From an uncultured Pseudomonadota bacterium (GTDB lineage: Bacteria; Pseudomonadota; Alphaproteobacteria; Rs-D84): 58,523 nt of DNA. A program made the translations under genes and the position numbers. A model generated the notes under the pieces. That model saw only the letters and a list, made by a program, of their open reading frames with translations. It made no database searches and was not told the DNA's origin. This document shows positions 1 through 7,383 of the stretch, piece by piece (the stretch's first letter is position 1; every line of letters begins with the position of its first letter). The stretch is taken from assembly GCA_949296475.1 (NCBI GenBank), contig CASFOK010000010.1:1-58523 (forward strand), read 5' to 3'.

Positions 1-60
1 CGGTAAAACTATGTGATAACGGCAGTGATAGACATAATGTGAACCTAACGTTAATTCCAT
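1..60 (-). CDS. tnpA: IS200/IS605-type transposase TnpA, N-terminal fragment (runs off the left edge)
   Basis: The minus strand from the ATG at 58-60 reads MELTLGSHYVYHCRYHIVLP and is then cut by the window edge. An N-terminus with a His, 'VY' and then 'YHIV' is the usual start of IS200/IS605-family Y1 (HUH) transposases, which move single-stranded DNA using hairpins at the element ends. A purine-rich AAAGG sits just before the ATG, and a GC-rich hairpin lies further upstream at 101-118, as expected for the left end of such an element. Only 20 residues are visible, so the catalytic HUH and Tyr motifs cannot be checked, and the copy could be intact or broken. Confidence 0.68.
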   Translation of the reverse strand, partial: MELTLGSHYVYHCRYHIVLP

Positions 61-100
61 ACCTTTATCTTAGAACAAAAGATTTGGGTTGTCTACATCC

Positions 101-118
101 CTCGGGCTTACGCCCGGG
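101..118. repeat. GC-rich hairpin, probable left-end structure of the IS200/IS605 element
   Basis: A 7-bp stem (101-107 with 112-118, one G-T pair) closes a four-base loop. It lies upstream of the tnpA start. IS200/IS605 elements carry subterminal hairpins that the transposase recognises, and the left-end ones can also insulate tnpA from outside transcription. The exact element end cannot be placed without other copies. Confidence 0.5.
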
Positions 119-135
119 GTATTACGTCAGAACAA

Positions 136-166
136 TAAAAAAACCCGCTAACCGCGGGTTTTTATT
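136..166. terminator. Bidirectional intrinsic terminator after dnaK
   Basis: Stem 141-148 / 154-161 (AAACCCGC / GCGGGTTT) is flanked by an A-run on the left and a T-run on the right, so it can stop transcription on either strand. It lies just downstream of the dnaK stop codon at 189 and separates dnaK from the transposon end. Confidence 0.85.
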
Positions 167-188
167 TTAATACTTACAGTGATTATCG

Positions 189-2081
189 TTACTTCTTTTC
201 AGAGAAGTCCGCATCACGCGCACCATCATCTTTTGATTGATTATCACTGTTTTGTGACGCAGCAGATTCTTGTGACGCTTTGTACACTGCTTCTCCAAGT
301 TTCATTGCTTTTTCTGCCAAGGCTTCTGTCTTGTTTTTCAAAGACTCTGCGGTGACATCAGATTTAGCCAATTCATCTGCTAACTCTTTCTTTGCGTCTT
401 CAATGGCTTTCTTTTCATCTTCACTGATTTTATCGCCATGTTCTTTCAAAGATTTTTCAATGCTGAATATTGCGGTTTCCGCGTTATTTTTGGCTTCTGC
501 CAATTCACGTTTTTTCTTATCTGCATCTGCGTTTGCCGCGGCTTCGTCAACCATGCGTTTAATTTCTTCTTCTGACAAACCGCCATCAGATTTAATAGAA
601 ATCGCTTGTTCTTTACCTGTGCCTTTATCTTTTGCAGACACATGTACGATACCATTGGCGTCAATGTCAAAGGAAACCTCTATCTGTGGCATACCGCGCG
701 GTGCAGGGGCAATACCTTCTAAGTTAAACTGACCCAGTAATTTATTGTCGGCCGCCATATCACGTTCACCTTGGAACACACGAATTGTAACAGCAGATTG
801 ATTATCTTCCGCAGTACTAAATACTTGTGACTTCTTAGTAGGTATAGTAGTATTACGGTCAATCAAGCGAGTAAATACACCGCCCAAAGTTTCAATTCCC
901 AAAGACAGTGGCGTAACATCCAACAACAGAACATCTTTTACATCGCCTTTCAAAACTCCACCTTGAATCGCGGCACCTAATGCAACAACTTCATCAGGAT
1001 TGACGCCTTTGTGTGGTTCGCGTCCAAAGAATTCTTTTACGGTTTCAACCACTTTCGGCATACGTGTTTGACCGCCGACCAAAATAACTTCGTTAATTTG
1101 TGATTTATCCAACCCAGCGTCTTTCAAAGCCTTGCGACAAGGTTCAATCGTTTTTTGAATTAAATCATCTACTAACGATTCCAACTTTGCCCGTGTAAGC
1201 GTCGTATTAAAATGCTTTGGACCCGAGGCGTCTGCGGTCAAGAAAGGCAGGTTAATGTCAGCAGACGTTTTTGACGACAATTCTATTTTTGCTTTTTCTG
1301 CCGCTTCTTTCAAACGCTGCAAAGCCAGTTTATCGTTAGACAAATCTATACCGGTTTGAGCTTTGAACTCATCAATCAAGTATTTTAATATACGTGCGTC
1401 AAAATCCGAACCGCCCAGTGCGGTATCGCCGTTTGTTGATTTGACTTCAAAAACGCCGTCAACGATTTCCAATATAGAAATATCAAACGTACCGCCACCA
1501 AGGTCATAAACAGCGATTGTTCCGTTTTTATCTTTATCCAAACCATACGCCAACGCGGCAGCCGTAGGTTCATTAACGATACGCAACACATTCAAGCCAG
1601 CAATACGACCAGCATCTTTTGTGGCCTGACGTTGCGAATCATTAAAATATGCAGGAACAGTAATGACTGCATCTGTTATTTTTTCACCCAAGTATGCTTC
1701 TGCATCTTTCTTTAATTTTGCTAAAATCATCGCTGATATTTGCGAAGGCGCATATTTTTTACCTTCCATTTCAACCCAGGCGTCACCGTTATCGCCTGCA
1801 ACGATTTTATAAGGAACGCGGGCGGCAATTTCTTTTACCGCAGGGCTGTCATAGCGCAACCCCATCAATCGTTTAATTTCATAAATTGTATTTTCTGGAT
1901 TTGTGACAGCTTGGTTTTTTGCGGTGATGCCGACCAACTGTTCACCGTTTGCAGTTAAAGCGACAACAGAAGGCGTAGTTCTTTGTCCTTCTGAATTTTC
2001 AATGATTTTCGGTTCACTGCCATCCATAAACGCCATGGCAGAATTTGTTGTACCTAAGTCAATACCTAATACTTTTCCCAT
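189..2081 (-). CDS. dnaK: Molecular chaperone DnaK (Hsp70)
   Basis: Cytosolic Hsp70 that folds and protects proteins by ATP-driven binding of hydrophobic segments, normally with DnaJ and GrpE. The 630-residue product starts [18 protein letters not shown], the phosphate-1 loop of Hsp70. It carries the second phosphate loop ([12 protein letters not shown]), the adenosine-region [11 protein letters not shown], and a substrate-binding domain followed by an acidic, Lys-rich lid ending in EKK. I chose the ATG at 2081 because AAGGAG lies 8 nt upstream; an in-frame GTG three codons earlier overlaps that site. Alphaproteobacterial dnaK is usually followed by dnaJ. Here a terminator and an IS end follow instead, so dnaJ must be elsewhere or lost. 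Confidence 0.98.
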   Translation of the reverse strand: MGKVLGIDLGTTNSAMAFMDGSEPKIIENSEGQRTTPSVVALTANGEQLVGITAKNQAVTNPENTIYEIKRLMGLRYDSPAVKEIAARVPYKIVAGDNGDAWVEMEGKKYAPSQISAMILAKLKKDAEAYLGEKITDAVITVPAYFNDSQRQATKDAGRIAGLNVLRIVNEPTAAALAYGLDKDKNGTIAVYDLGGGTFDISILEIVDGVFEVKSTNGDTALGGSDFDARILKYLIDEFKAQTGIDLSNDKLALQRLKEAAEKAKIELSSKTSADINLPFLTADASGPKHFNTTLTRAKLESLVDDLIQKTIEPCRKALKDAGLDKSQINEVILVGGQTRMPKVVETVKEFFGREPHKGVNPDEVVALGAAIQGGVLKGDVKDVLLLDVTPLSLGIETLGGVFTRLIDRNTTIPTKKSQVFSTAEDNQSAVTIRVFQGERDMAADNKLLGQFNLEGIAPAPRGMPQIEVSFDIDANGIVHVSAKDKGTGKEQAISIKSDGGLSEEEIKRMVDEAAANADADKKKRELAEAKNNAETAIFSIEKSLKEHGDKISEDEKKAIEDAKKELADELAKSDVTAESLKNKTEALAEKAMKLGEAVYKASQESAASQNSDNQSKDDGARDADFSEKK

Positions 2082-2116
2082 TTGTTTCACTCCTTCAAAC
2101 TCTTTTACTAAGATAC

Positions 2117-2146
2117 CATATAGTTAATACCAAAAACAATTTCAAG
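2117..2146 (-). promoter_or_regulatory. Probable dnaK promoter, heat-shock-like
   Basis: On the minus strand TTGAAA (2140-2145) and TATATG (2117-2122) are 17 bp apart. Read one base over, the boxes are CTTGAA and CTATAT, which resembles the sigma-32 pattern beginning CTTGAA. The choice between housekeeping and heat-shock sigma factor is inference. Confidence 0.5.
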
Positions 2147-2161
2147 ACCACAGGAAAAAAA

Positions 2162-2192
2162 TAACAAAAAACCACCCAAACCAGGGTGGTTA
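2162..2192 (-). terminator. Intrinsic terminator after rplY
   Basis: Stem 2170-2177 / 2184-2191 (AACCACCC / GGGTGGTT). On the minus strand the stem is followed by a run of six T. It sits between rplY and dnaK, so dnaK has its own promoter. Confidence 0.85.
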
Positions 2193-2212
2193 AATTTATA
2201 AAACGAAATTTT

Positions 2213-2836
2213 TTATTTTTTTGCCGCGTCAGCTGCTGCTGGTGCTGCGGCTGCTTTCTTAGCATCTGCTTCTTCCGGCATTTTACCGCCGATTGTTGCA
2301 AACGCCAATTCGGCTTGATGTAATCCTAATTCAACACCCTTTGGCAAAACCAAATCAGTTCCGTGAACAGATTCACCGATGTTTAAATTCGCCAAATCAA
2401 TTGTAATTTTTTCTGGGATATCATTAACCAAACCGCGCAAAGCAACTTTACGTACAGCAAAGTTCAATACACCACCCAGTTTTAATCCCTTGGAAGATTC
2501 TACATTAACGACCTCTACTGGAACGCTTACATTTACAGGCTTTTTAACGTCTATACGTTTAAAGTCCACATGAATTACAGCATCAGATACAGGATGATAT
2601 TGAATGTCCATTAACATCGCGTCTTCTTTACCGTTTGGTGTTGCGATTTGGAATAATTTAGTACGTAAACTTGGCGTTTTTAATAACATTTCAAAATCAC
2701 GCCCATTTAATTCAATTGCGACAGGCGACTTTTTTTCACCGTATATAACGGCTGGAATATTTTTATTATTACGAATGCTACGTGCGGCCCCCTTGCCGGC
2801 AACATTGCGAATTTCTGCTTTTAAATTGATTGCCAT
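2213..2836 (-). CDS. rplY: 50S ribosomal protein L25, long Ctc-type form
   Basis: Binds 5S rRNA in the large ribosomal subunit. The 207 residues match the long (Ctc/TL5) form: an N-terminal L25 beta-barrel (about residues 1-95, beginning MAINLKAEIRNVAGKGAARS) and a C-terminal TL5-type domain (about 100-185). An Ala/Lys-rich tail follows. The ATG at 2836 has GAGG 7 nt upstream. In many bacteria rplY is followed by pth; here it is a single gene with its own promoter and terminator. Confidence 0.96.
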   Translation of the reverse strand: MAINLKAEIRNVAGKGAARSIRNNKNIPAVIYGEKKSPVAIELNGRDFEMLLKTPSLRTKLFQIATPNGKEDAMLMDIQYHPVSDAVIHVDFKRIDVKKPVNVSVPVEVVNVESSKGLKLGGVLNFAVRKVALRGLVNDIPEKITIDLANLNIGESVHGTDLVLPKGVELGLHQAELAFATIGGKMPEEADAKKAAAAPAAADAAKK

Positions 2837-2898
2837 TTTTTATCCTCTTTTTTAAGATTTTTTGTTTACACGACCTCCAAGGGTGCCGTGCGGGGCAT

Positions 2899-2927
2899 AT
2901 TATTTACTAAAAATATTGAAAAATCAA
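2899..2927 (-). promoter_or_regulatory. rplY promoter
   Basis: TTGATT (2922-2927) and AATAAT (2899-2904) on the minus strand, 17 bp apart, directly after the rsmD stop codon and about 60 bp before the rplY start. Confidence 0.55.
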
Positions 2928-2932
2928 GGTTT

Positions 2933-3496
2933 TTATTTGTTTATCAACAGCAAAACCAAAAAACGGGCCCGCCCATATGTTTTATCACGCAAAACAGCCC
3001 AATTATCTGTGGGATTAACGAAACGCGCGTTTTCTTGTTCCCAAACAACGACCGAGCCTTTTTTTGCCACTTTTGCAAAACTTTCTATAAACCTTACCCC
3101 GACATCTGAATCCGCATAGGGCGCATCTACAAAAGCCACGTCTATTTCTGGCGCATATTTATTTACAATATCCAACGCGTCTGCCTGTATAACGCGCGCT
3201 TCGTTACCAAGTTTTAATAACGACAAATTCTTACGAATTGCGTTTACTGATTTATCGGATAAATCTGTAAATAAAACCCTAGAATTTGGATACCGCGATA
3301 AAAACTCTATCCCCAAAGCGCCGCTACCTGCAAACACATCCCATACTTTATAACAACCGTCAACATCCAGTATCCCTGACGTCAGAACGTTAAACAACGC
3401 CGCCCGCGCGCGATTTTGCGTAGGCCTGGCATCGTCGGACAGGTATAATTTGCGTCCATGAAATCTGCCTGAAATTATTTGCAATTTAGAATTCAT
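2933..3496 (-). CDS. rsmD: 16S rRNA (guanine966-N2)-methyltransferase RsmD
   Basis: Methylates G966 of 16S rRNA using S-adenosylmethionine. The 187 residues begin with the typical ISGRFHGRKL segment and contain the SAM-binding motif VFAGSGALGIEFLSR (about 60-75). The catalytic loop is DAPYADS (about 126-132), where most members have DPPY; the Ala substitution is a mild oddity. Family length is normal. It is divergent from tadA with fewer than 20 bp between start codons, so their promoters must overlap or lie inside the opposite gene. Confidence 0.93.
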   Translation of the reverse strand: MNSKLQIISGRFHGRKLYLSDDARPTQNRARAALFNVLTSGILDVDGCYKVWDVFAGSGALGIEFLSRYPNSRVLFTDLSDKSVNAIRKNLSLLKLGNEARVIQADALDIVNKYAPEIDVAFVDAPYADSDVGVRFIESFAKVAKKGSVVVWEQENARFVNPTDNWAVLRDKTYGRARFLVLLLINK

Positions 3497-3513
3497 ATTA
3501 TAAAGTGTATATC

Positions 3514-3972
3514 ATGTCATTTATGAAGCAAGCATTAAATTTAGCAATCCGTGCACAATCACATAACGATGTGCCTATTGGTGCCGTCATCGTTAAAGAC
3601 GGCAAGATAATTGCACGTGGCGAGAACCAAGTACAATTACGCAAAAATCCAACCCTACATGCAGAAATAGTTGCGATAAACAAGGCTTGCAAAAAACTTG
3701 GTGTAAAATTTTTGGATGGTTGTGACATATATGTCAGTCTGGAACCATGCGCGATGTGCGCAACGGCGATTTCTTTTGCACGAATTCGGGCAATTTATTT
3801 TGCAGCCAAAGATGAAAAGGGTGGGGGGCTCTTAAACAACGCAAGGATATACGATACAGACAGACATTTATGGAAACCAGAAATACATCAACAAACGGAA
3901 TACGCAGACGAATCTGCAGAATTATTAAGAAATTTCTTCAAACAATGTAGACAACAGAAAAAAGGCGAATAA
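3514..3972 (+). CDS. tadA: tRNA-specific adenosine deaminase TadA
   Basis: Deaminates A34 to inosine in the anticodon of tRNA-Arg(ACG). The zinc/catalytic motifs are both present: LHAEIVAI (His ligand and proton-shuttle Glu) and PCAMC (two Cys ligands). VPIGAVIV and the overall length of about 150 residues fit TadA. The start is uncertain: GTG 3505, ATG 3514 and ATG 3523 are all in frame and none has a good ribosome-binding site. I prefer ATG 3514, which would give a very short leader if TATAAA at 3499-3504 is the -10 box. The stop codon lies in the terminator stem. Confidence 0.93.
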   Translation: MSFMKQALNLAIRAQSHNDVPIGAVIVKDGKIIARGENQVQLRKNPTLHAEIVAINKACKKLGVKFLDGCDIYVSLEPCAMCATAISFARIRAIYFAAKDEKGGGLLNNARIYDTDRHLWKPEIHQQTEYADESAELLRNFFKQCRQQKKGE

Positions 3973-3992
3973 ATGACATTCGCCTTTTATTC
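3957..3992. terminator. Bidirectional terminator between tadA and gpmI
   Basis: A perfect 10-bp stem (3961-3970 / 3978-3987, AAAGGCGAAT / ATTCGCCTTT) with a 7-base loop lies between two convergent genes. Confidence 0.8.
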
Positions 3993-3993
3993 A

Positions 3994-5466
3994 TTATATC
4001 AAACTTTTACCGGTCATATCGTCTGGCTTTGGCAGCCCCAATAATTTAAGTATTGTTGGCGCGACATCTGCCAATCCGCCGTTTGCGACCGCAACATCTT
4101 CGTTTGAAACAACGATAAAGTTAACCGGATTTGTGGTGTGCGCCGTCCAAGGAGAATTGGTTTTTTCGTCCCACATTTTTTCTGCGTTACCGTGGTCCGC
4201 GGTAATTAACACGCATCCACCCATGTTCAACACAGCAGGAACCAGCCTTGACAATTGCAAATCCAAGAACTCCATCGCGCGAACTGCCGCCACTTCATTT
4301 CCTGTATGACCGACCATATCACCATTTGCATAATTCAAAATAACAACGTCAAACTTTGATAATTCCGGCAATAAAGCATCTGTTATTTCCCCGGCAGACA
4401 TTTCTGGTTTCAAATCAAACGTTGCGACGTCTGGCGAATCTATTAAAATCTTTTTTTCACCTGGCAAGTCAATATTTCTTTCCGCGTCAAAAAAATACGT
4501 AACGTGATTATACTTTTCAGTTTCGGCAATACGTAACTGTGTTTTTCCATTTGCTGCCAACACGTCACCCAAAGTATTTTTTATTTCTACATCTGGTAAC
4601 AGAGCAGGACAAGTATCATCCAAACCTTCGCCATATTGTGAAAAACATAACATATGCGCCCCAGTGTTTAATACAGACCTTACAATTTGTCGCGCCCGAT
4701 CACTGCGATAATTTCCAAAAATAAAGCCGTCTTTATCAGTTATTGGTTTACCGCCGTTTATAACCGTTGGCTTAATAAATTCATCTGTTTCACCGCGAGC
4801 ATAAGCGTTTTGCAGCGCGCTTTCTATAGAATCTGCTTTATAGTCTGCGTTTGCATTTGCAATGGCATCAAAGGCCAACTCTGTTCTATCCATATTTTTA
4901 TTTCTGTCCATTGCATAATAACGACCAGACAAAGTTGTAAAAACCGCCTGCCCAGAACGTAAAAACGCATTCAGTTCTTTTTGTATCGTTTTTATATAAA
5001 TTTCTGCAGACTGTGGTGGCGCATCACGTCCGTCGGCAATAAAGTGAATATATAACTGCAAACCCGCATTTAAGACAAACTTTGCGATTATCATCATATC
5101 ATTTATATCTGAATGAACCCTGCCGTCCGACATCAATCCTGCCATATGAACAACACCGCCGTCATTCTTGACTTCATCTATGAACTTATGCAGTGGTTTA
5201 TTTGTATTCCAATTTTCAATTTGAAATCTGCGCAAAAATTGATTAACCACGCGTCCAGACCCGATTGTTATATGTCCAACCTCTGAATTACCCATTATAC
5301 CATCGGGCAAGCCAACCGCGACGCCACTGGCATTCAAAATAGAATGTGGGTATTTTTCTAATAAAGACTTGAAAAAGGGCATATTTGCCATTTCAACTGC
5401 GTTATGCTGTATATTATCATTGATTCCGACGCCATCCATGATACATAGGACTAAAGGTTTATTCAT
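3994..5466 (-). CDS. gpmI: 2,3-bisphosphoglycerate-independent phosphoglycerate mutase
   Basis: Interconverts 3- and 2-phosphoglycerate in glycolysis with a two-metal alkaline-phosphatase-type active site. The protein starts MNKPLVLCIMDGVGIN with the first metal-binding Asp. MGNSEVGH contains the phosphoryl-accepting Ser, and ADHGNAE near the C-terminus is the metal-binding signature. Length is 490 residues from the ATG at 5466, which has a GGGGG Shine-Dalgarno 4-8 nt upstream; a longer frame to 5508 lacks family similarity. It is a single gene sharing a terminator with convergent tadA. Confidence 0.97.
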   Translation of the reverse strand: MNKPLVLCIMDGVGINDNIQHNAVEMANMPFFKSLLEKYPHSILNASGVAVGLPDGIMGNSEVGHITIGSGRVVNQFLRRFQIENWNTNKPLHKFIDEVKNDGGVVHMAGLMSDGRVHSDINDMMIIAKFVLNAGLQLYIHFIADGRDAPPQSAEIYIKTIQKELNAFLRSGQAVFTTLSGRYYAMDRNKNMDRTELAFDAIANANADYKADSIESALQNAYARGETDEFIKPTVINGGKPITDKDGFIFGNYRSDRARQIVRSVLNTGAHMLCFSQYGEGLDDTCPALLPDVEIKNTLGDVLAANGKTQLRIAETEKYNHVTYFFDAERNIDLPGEKKILIDSPDVATFDLKPEMSAGEITDALLPELSKFDVVILNYANGDMVGHTGNEVAAVRAMEFLDLQLSRLVPAVLNMGGCVLITADHGNAEKMWDEKTNSPWTAHTTNPVNFIVVSNEDVAVANGGLADVAPTILKLLGLPKPDDMTGKSLI

Positions 5467-5519
5467 ATTTCCCCCGTAATGTTTTATAACTATGCAAGAA
5501 TAACACAAGGCTTTTTTGA

Positions 5520-5548
5520 TTGCAAAACAAAAAGAAAAATTGTATAAA
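5520..5548 (+). promoter_or_regulatory. Promoter of the XRE regulator
   Basis: TTGCAA (5520-5525) and TATAAA (5543-5548) are separated by 17 bp, about 50 bp before the ATG at 5600. Confidence 0.55.
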
Positions 5549-5566
5549 TAATTATGTATATAGGAA

Positions 5567-5580
5567 GTATTTCATAATAC
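5567..5580. promoter_or_regulatory. Palindrome downstream of the XRE promoter, candidate operator
   Basis: GTATT (5567-5571) and AATAC (5576-5580) form a palindrome with a 4-bp centre, inside wider ATTATG (5551-5556) / CATAAT (5573-5578) arms. It lies between the -10 box and the start codon, where an XRE protein could repress its own gene. This is inference from position only. Confidence 0.3.
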
Positions 5581-5599
5581 AAAACAAGACGGGAACACT

Positions 5600-6010
5600 A
5601 TGAGTAGCAAAACATTTACTCCGACAGCCGTAGACGAGCATATTGGGCAGCGCGTTCAATTGCGTAGAATAATGATGGGACTGTCACAAAAAGATTTAGC
5701 AAAGATTTGTGGTGTTACATTCCAACAAATTCAAAAATACGAAAGCGCGGGCAATCGCATTTCTGCATCGCGCCTGTTTGAGTTAAGCACGGCACTGGAA
5801 ACCCCCGTATCATTTTTCTTTTTAGGTTTACCGGGCAATATGCCCGAACAGCCAAGGAACGGTAAAATTGCGCGCGTGTCAGAGCAAAATTCCAACGACC
5901 CGCTATCCAAGAACGAATCTTTACAATTAATCAACTTATATTGGAAACTGCCACATGACGACCAAAGAAAAATGGTTATGAAAATGCTTAAAAGTTTAAA
6001 CGGATTATAA
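5600..6010 (+). CDS. XRE-family helix-turn-helix transcriptional regulator
   Basis: A 136-residue DNA-binding protein. The N-terminal Cro/CI-type HTH (about residues 15-75) reads RRIMMGLSQKDLAKICGVT, then FQQIQKYESAGNRIS, the canonical 'gls...la...gv....i..yE.G...' pattern. It continues into SRLFELSTALETPVSFFF. The C-terminal half (about 80-136) has no recognised domain and is mostly helical. Related small XRE proteins are common in Alphaproteobacteria. Its target is not evident. A palindrome between promoter and start suggests self-regulation, and it points away from gpmI and toward the convergent secreted-protein genes. Confidence 0.88.
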   Translation: MSSKTFTPTAVDEHIGQRVQLRRIMMGLSQKDLAKICGVTFQQIQKYESAGNRISASRLFELSTALETPVSFFFLGLPGNMPEQPRNGKIARVSEQNSNDPLSKNESLQLINLYWKLPHDDQRKMVMKMLKSLNGL

Positions 6011-6035
6011 AAAAACCGTTTTTAAACGGTTTTTT
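6010..6035. terminator. Bidirectional terminator after the XRE gene
   Basis: AAAACCGTT / AACGGTTTT stem (6012-6033) flanked by A- and T-runs. It serves both the XRE gene and the convergent gene ending at 6035. Confidence 0.75.
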
Positions 6036-7378
6036 TATTGTTTATTTAACAAATTTACATTTGACAGGTTATTTAATAATTCTTGACTGGCACTTGTGGT
6101 GCGTCTTTGTGAATCAACTTGCAATATATTGCCACCAGTCAAAATGCCCTTTACGCAATTTAGATAATCTTGTAAATCAACCATAGTCCAACATTGGTTT
6201 TTAATATTTGGTACGTTGGATTTTGTTTTACCCTTGCCGTACATCATATCTGTCTTGGAGTAGGCATCAGCGGTTGCGCAGTATCCAGACGACAGGGCGT
6301 TTTCATCAAATATCTGCCCCAGGCCACATTTGATGCACGTACCATCAGCGGGTGAAACGCCGTCCCTGGCATCATTAACACATGGTGCACAACTTCTGTT
6401 AGAAGACGAAACGAACGCAGTACCAGCCTCTAAACACCTATATTGATAGCACAAAGTTTTTTGTGTTGGGCTTTTTGTTCCCACAGTCAAATTACCTGTT
6501 GACAAAGACGCTGACATGGTCGGCACATAAAATCTGTGTATATTTTCATCAAAACCGTCCCAACCGTCACACAATTGTTGCGCATTACATATATTAGAAT
6601 CTATCGCGACGCAATCTGTGTTTGTAGCATTTGGTTTATAACCGTTTTTACACAACAATTTTTCTGTACTGCCGCTAGCAGGATAAATCCACGGGAATGA
6701 TGTAATTTTACGATTTGCGGTTTGTGTTTCTGCCCTGATTATCATAACCCTGGCAAATGCGCCATGTCCACTTGCTGTCCAATTGGTAATCATAACCAAA
6801 CGTACGTGTTCTTGTTCGTTATTTTTAGAACAAGAATCGTTTTCAACAGATTCGGAGTTAAATTCAGGAAAAGTAATATCTGCACCGTTTCTTAACTGTT
6901 TTATTGAAGAATAATTTTCGCGTTTTAACAATGTGATATCACAGCTATCAATTTCTGATTCTTGTTGTAAACAGTTTTCACCTGTATGGCCTTCTTTACA
7001 CAACCAAGTACAACGCGAAGCGTCGCCAGCAGACAAGTCGGCATATGCAATCCATGCCTTATCGTCGTTATCAGAATTTCTGGCTTCTATTTGTGTGGGA
7101 CAAACATATATTCCACCATCTGTATACTTTCTTGCGACAAGCATTTGTATCATATACTCATCACCATTGGCAAAACCGTAACGCCCATACGCCTTATTTG
7201 GTGCACAATTAAGGTTGGCACTTATACCTATACAAGAATCCGTTCCTGTCAATGTATGTGAATTACATTTTTGAAACCCAATTGTGCTATCAGTCCATCC
7301 CCAATTTTCTGCACGAGATATACTGGGCATACATAATGCAACTAATAAAAAAGGTACTATTTTTTTTATCATATACAC
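6035..7378 (-). CDS. Exported Cys-rich protein of unknown function
   Basis: I do not recognise this 447-residue protein. The N-terminus is a typical Sec signal (Lys-Lys, hydrophobic core, then SRA before ENWGW). The mature part has many Cys in small EGF- or TNFR-like clusters, for example CTWLCKEGHTGENC, CKNGYKPNATNTDC and CAPCVNDARDGVSPADGTCIKC. No catalytic motif is visible. The ATG at 7378 is chosen because AGGA lies 7 nt upstream; a second ATG two codons in is possible. It starts 5 nt after the stop of the upstream gene (7384-9870), so the two are probably co-transcribed. Disulfide-rich exported surface or periplasmic protein is the most that can be inferred. Confidence 0.8.
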   Translation of the reverse strand: MYMIKKIVPFLLVALCMPSISRAENWGWTDSTIGFQKCNSHTLTGTDSCIGISANLNCAPNKAYGRYGFANGDEYMIQMLVARKYTDGGIYVCPTQIEARNSDNDDKAWIAYADLSAGDASRCTWLCKEGHTGENCLQQESEIDSCDITLLKRENYSSIKQLRNGADITFPEFNSESVENDSCSKNNEQEHVRLVMITNWTASGHGAFARVMIIRAETQTANRKITSFPWIYPASGSTEKLLCKNGYKPNATNTDCVAIDSNICNAQQLCDGWDGFDENIHRFYVPTMSASLSTGNLTVGTKSPTQKTLCYQYRCLEAGTAFVSSSNRSCAPCVNDARDGVSPADGTCIKCGLGQIFDENALSSGYCATADAYSKTDMMYGKGKTKSNVPNIKNQCWTMVDLQDYLNCVKGILTGGNILQVDSQRRTTSASQELLNNLSNVNLLNKQ

Positions 7379-7383
7379 AAATC

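Noticed and set aside
3-170. Plus-strand frame of 55 codons open from the left edge
   Set aside because: It reads straight through the dnaK terminator, and the opposite strand encodes a recognisable transposase N-terminus instead.
1694-1958. Plus-strand open frames inside dnaK and similar antisense frames in secA, dnaE and tig
   Set aside because: They are shadows of well-supported genes, with no family similarity or start signals of their own.
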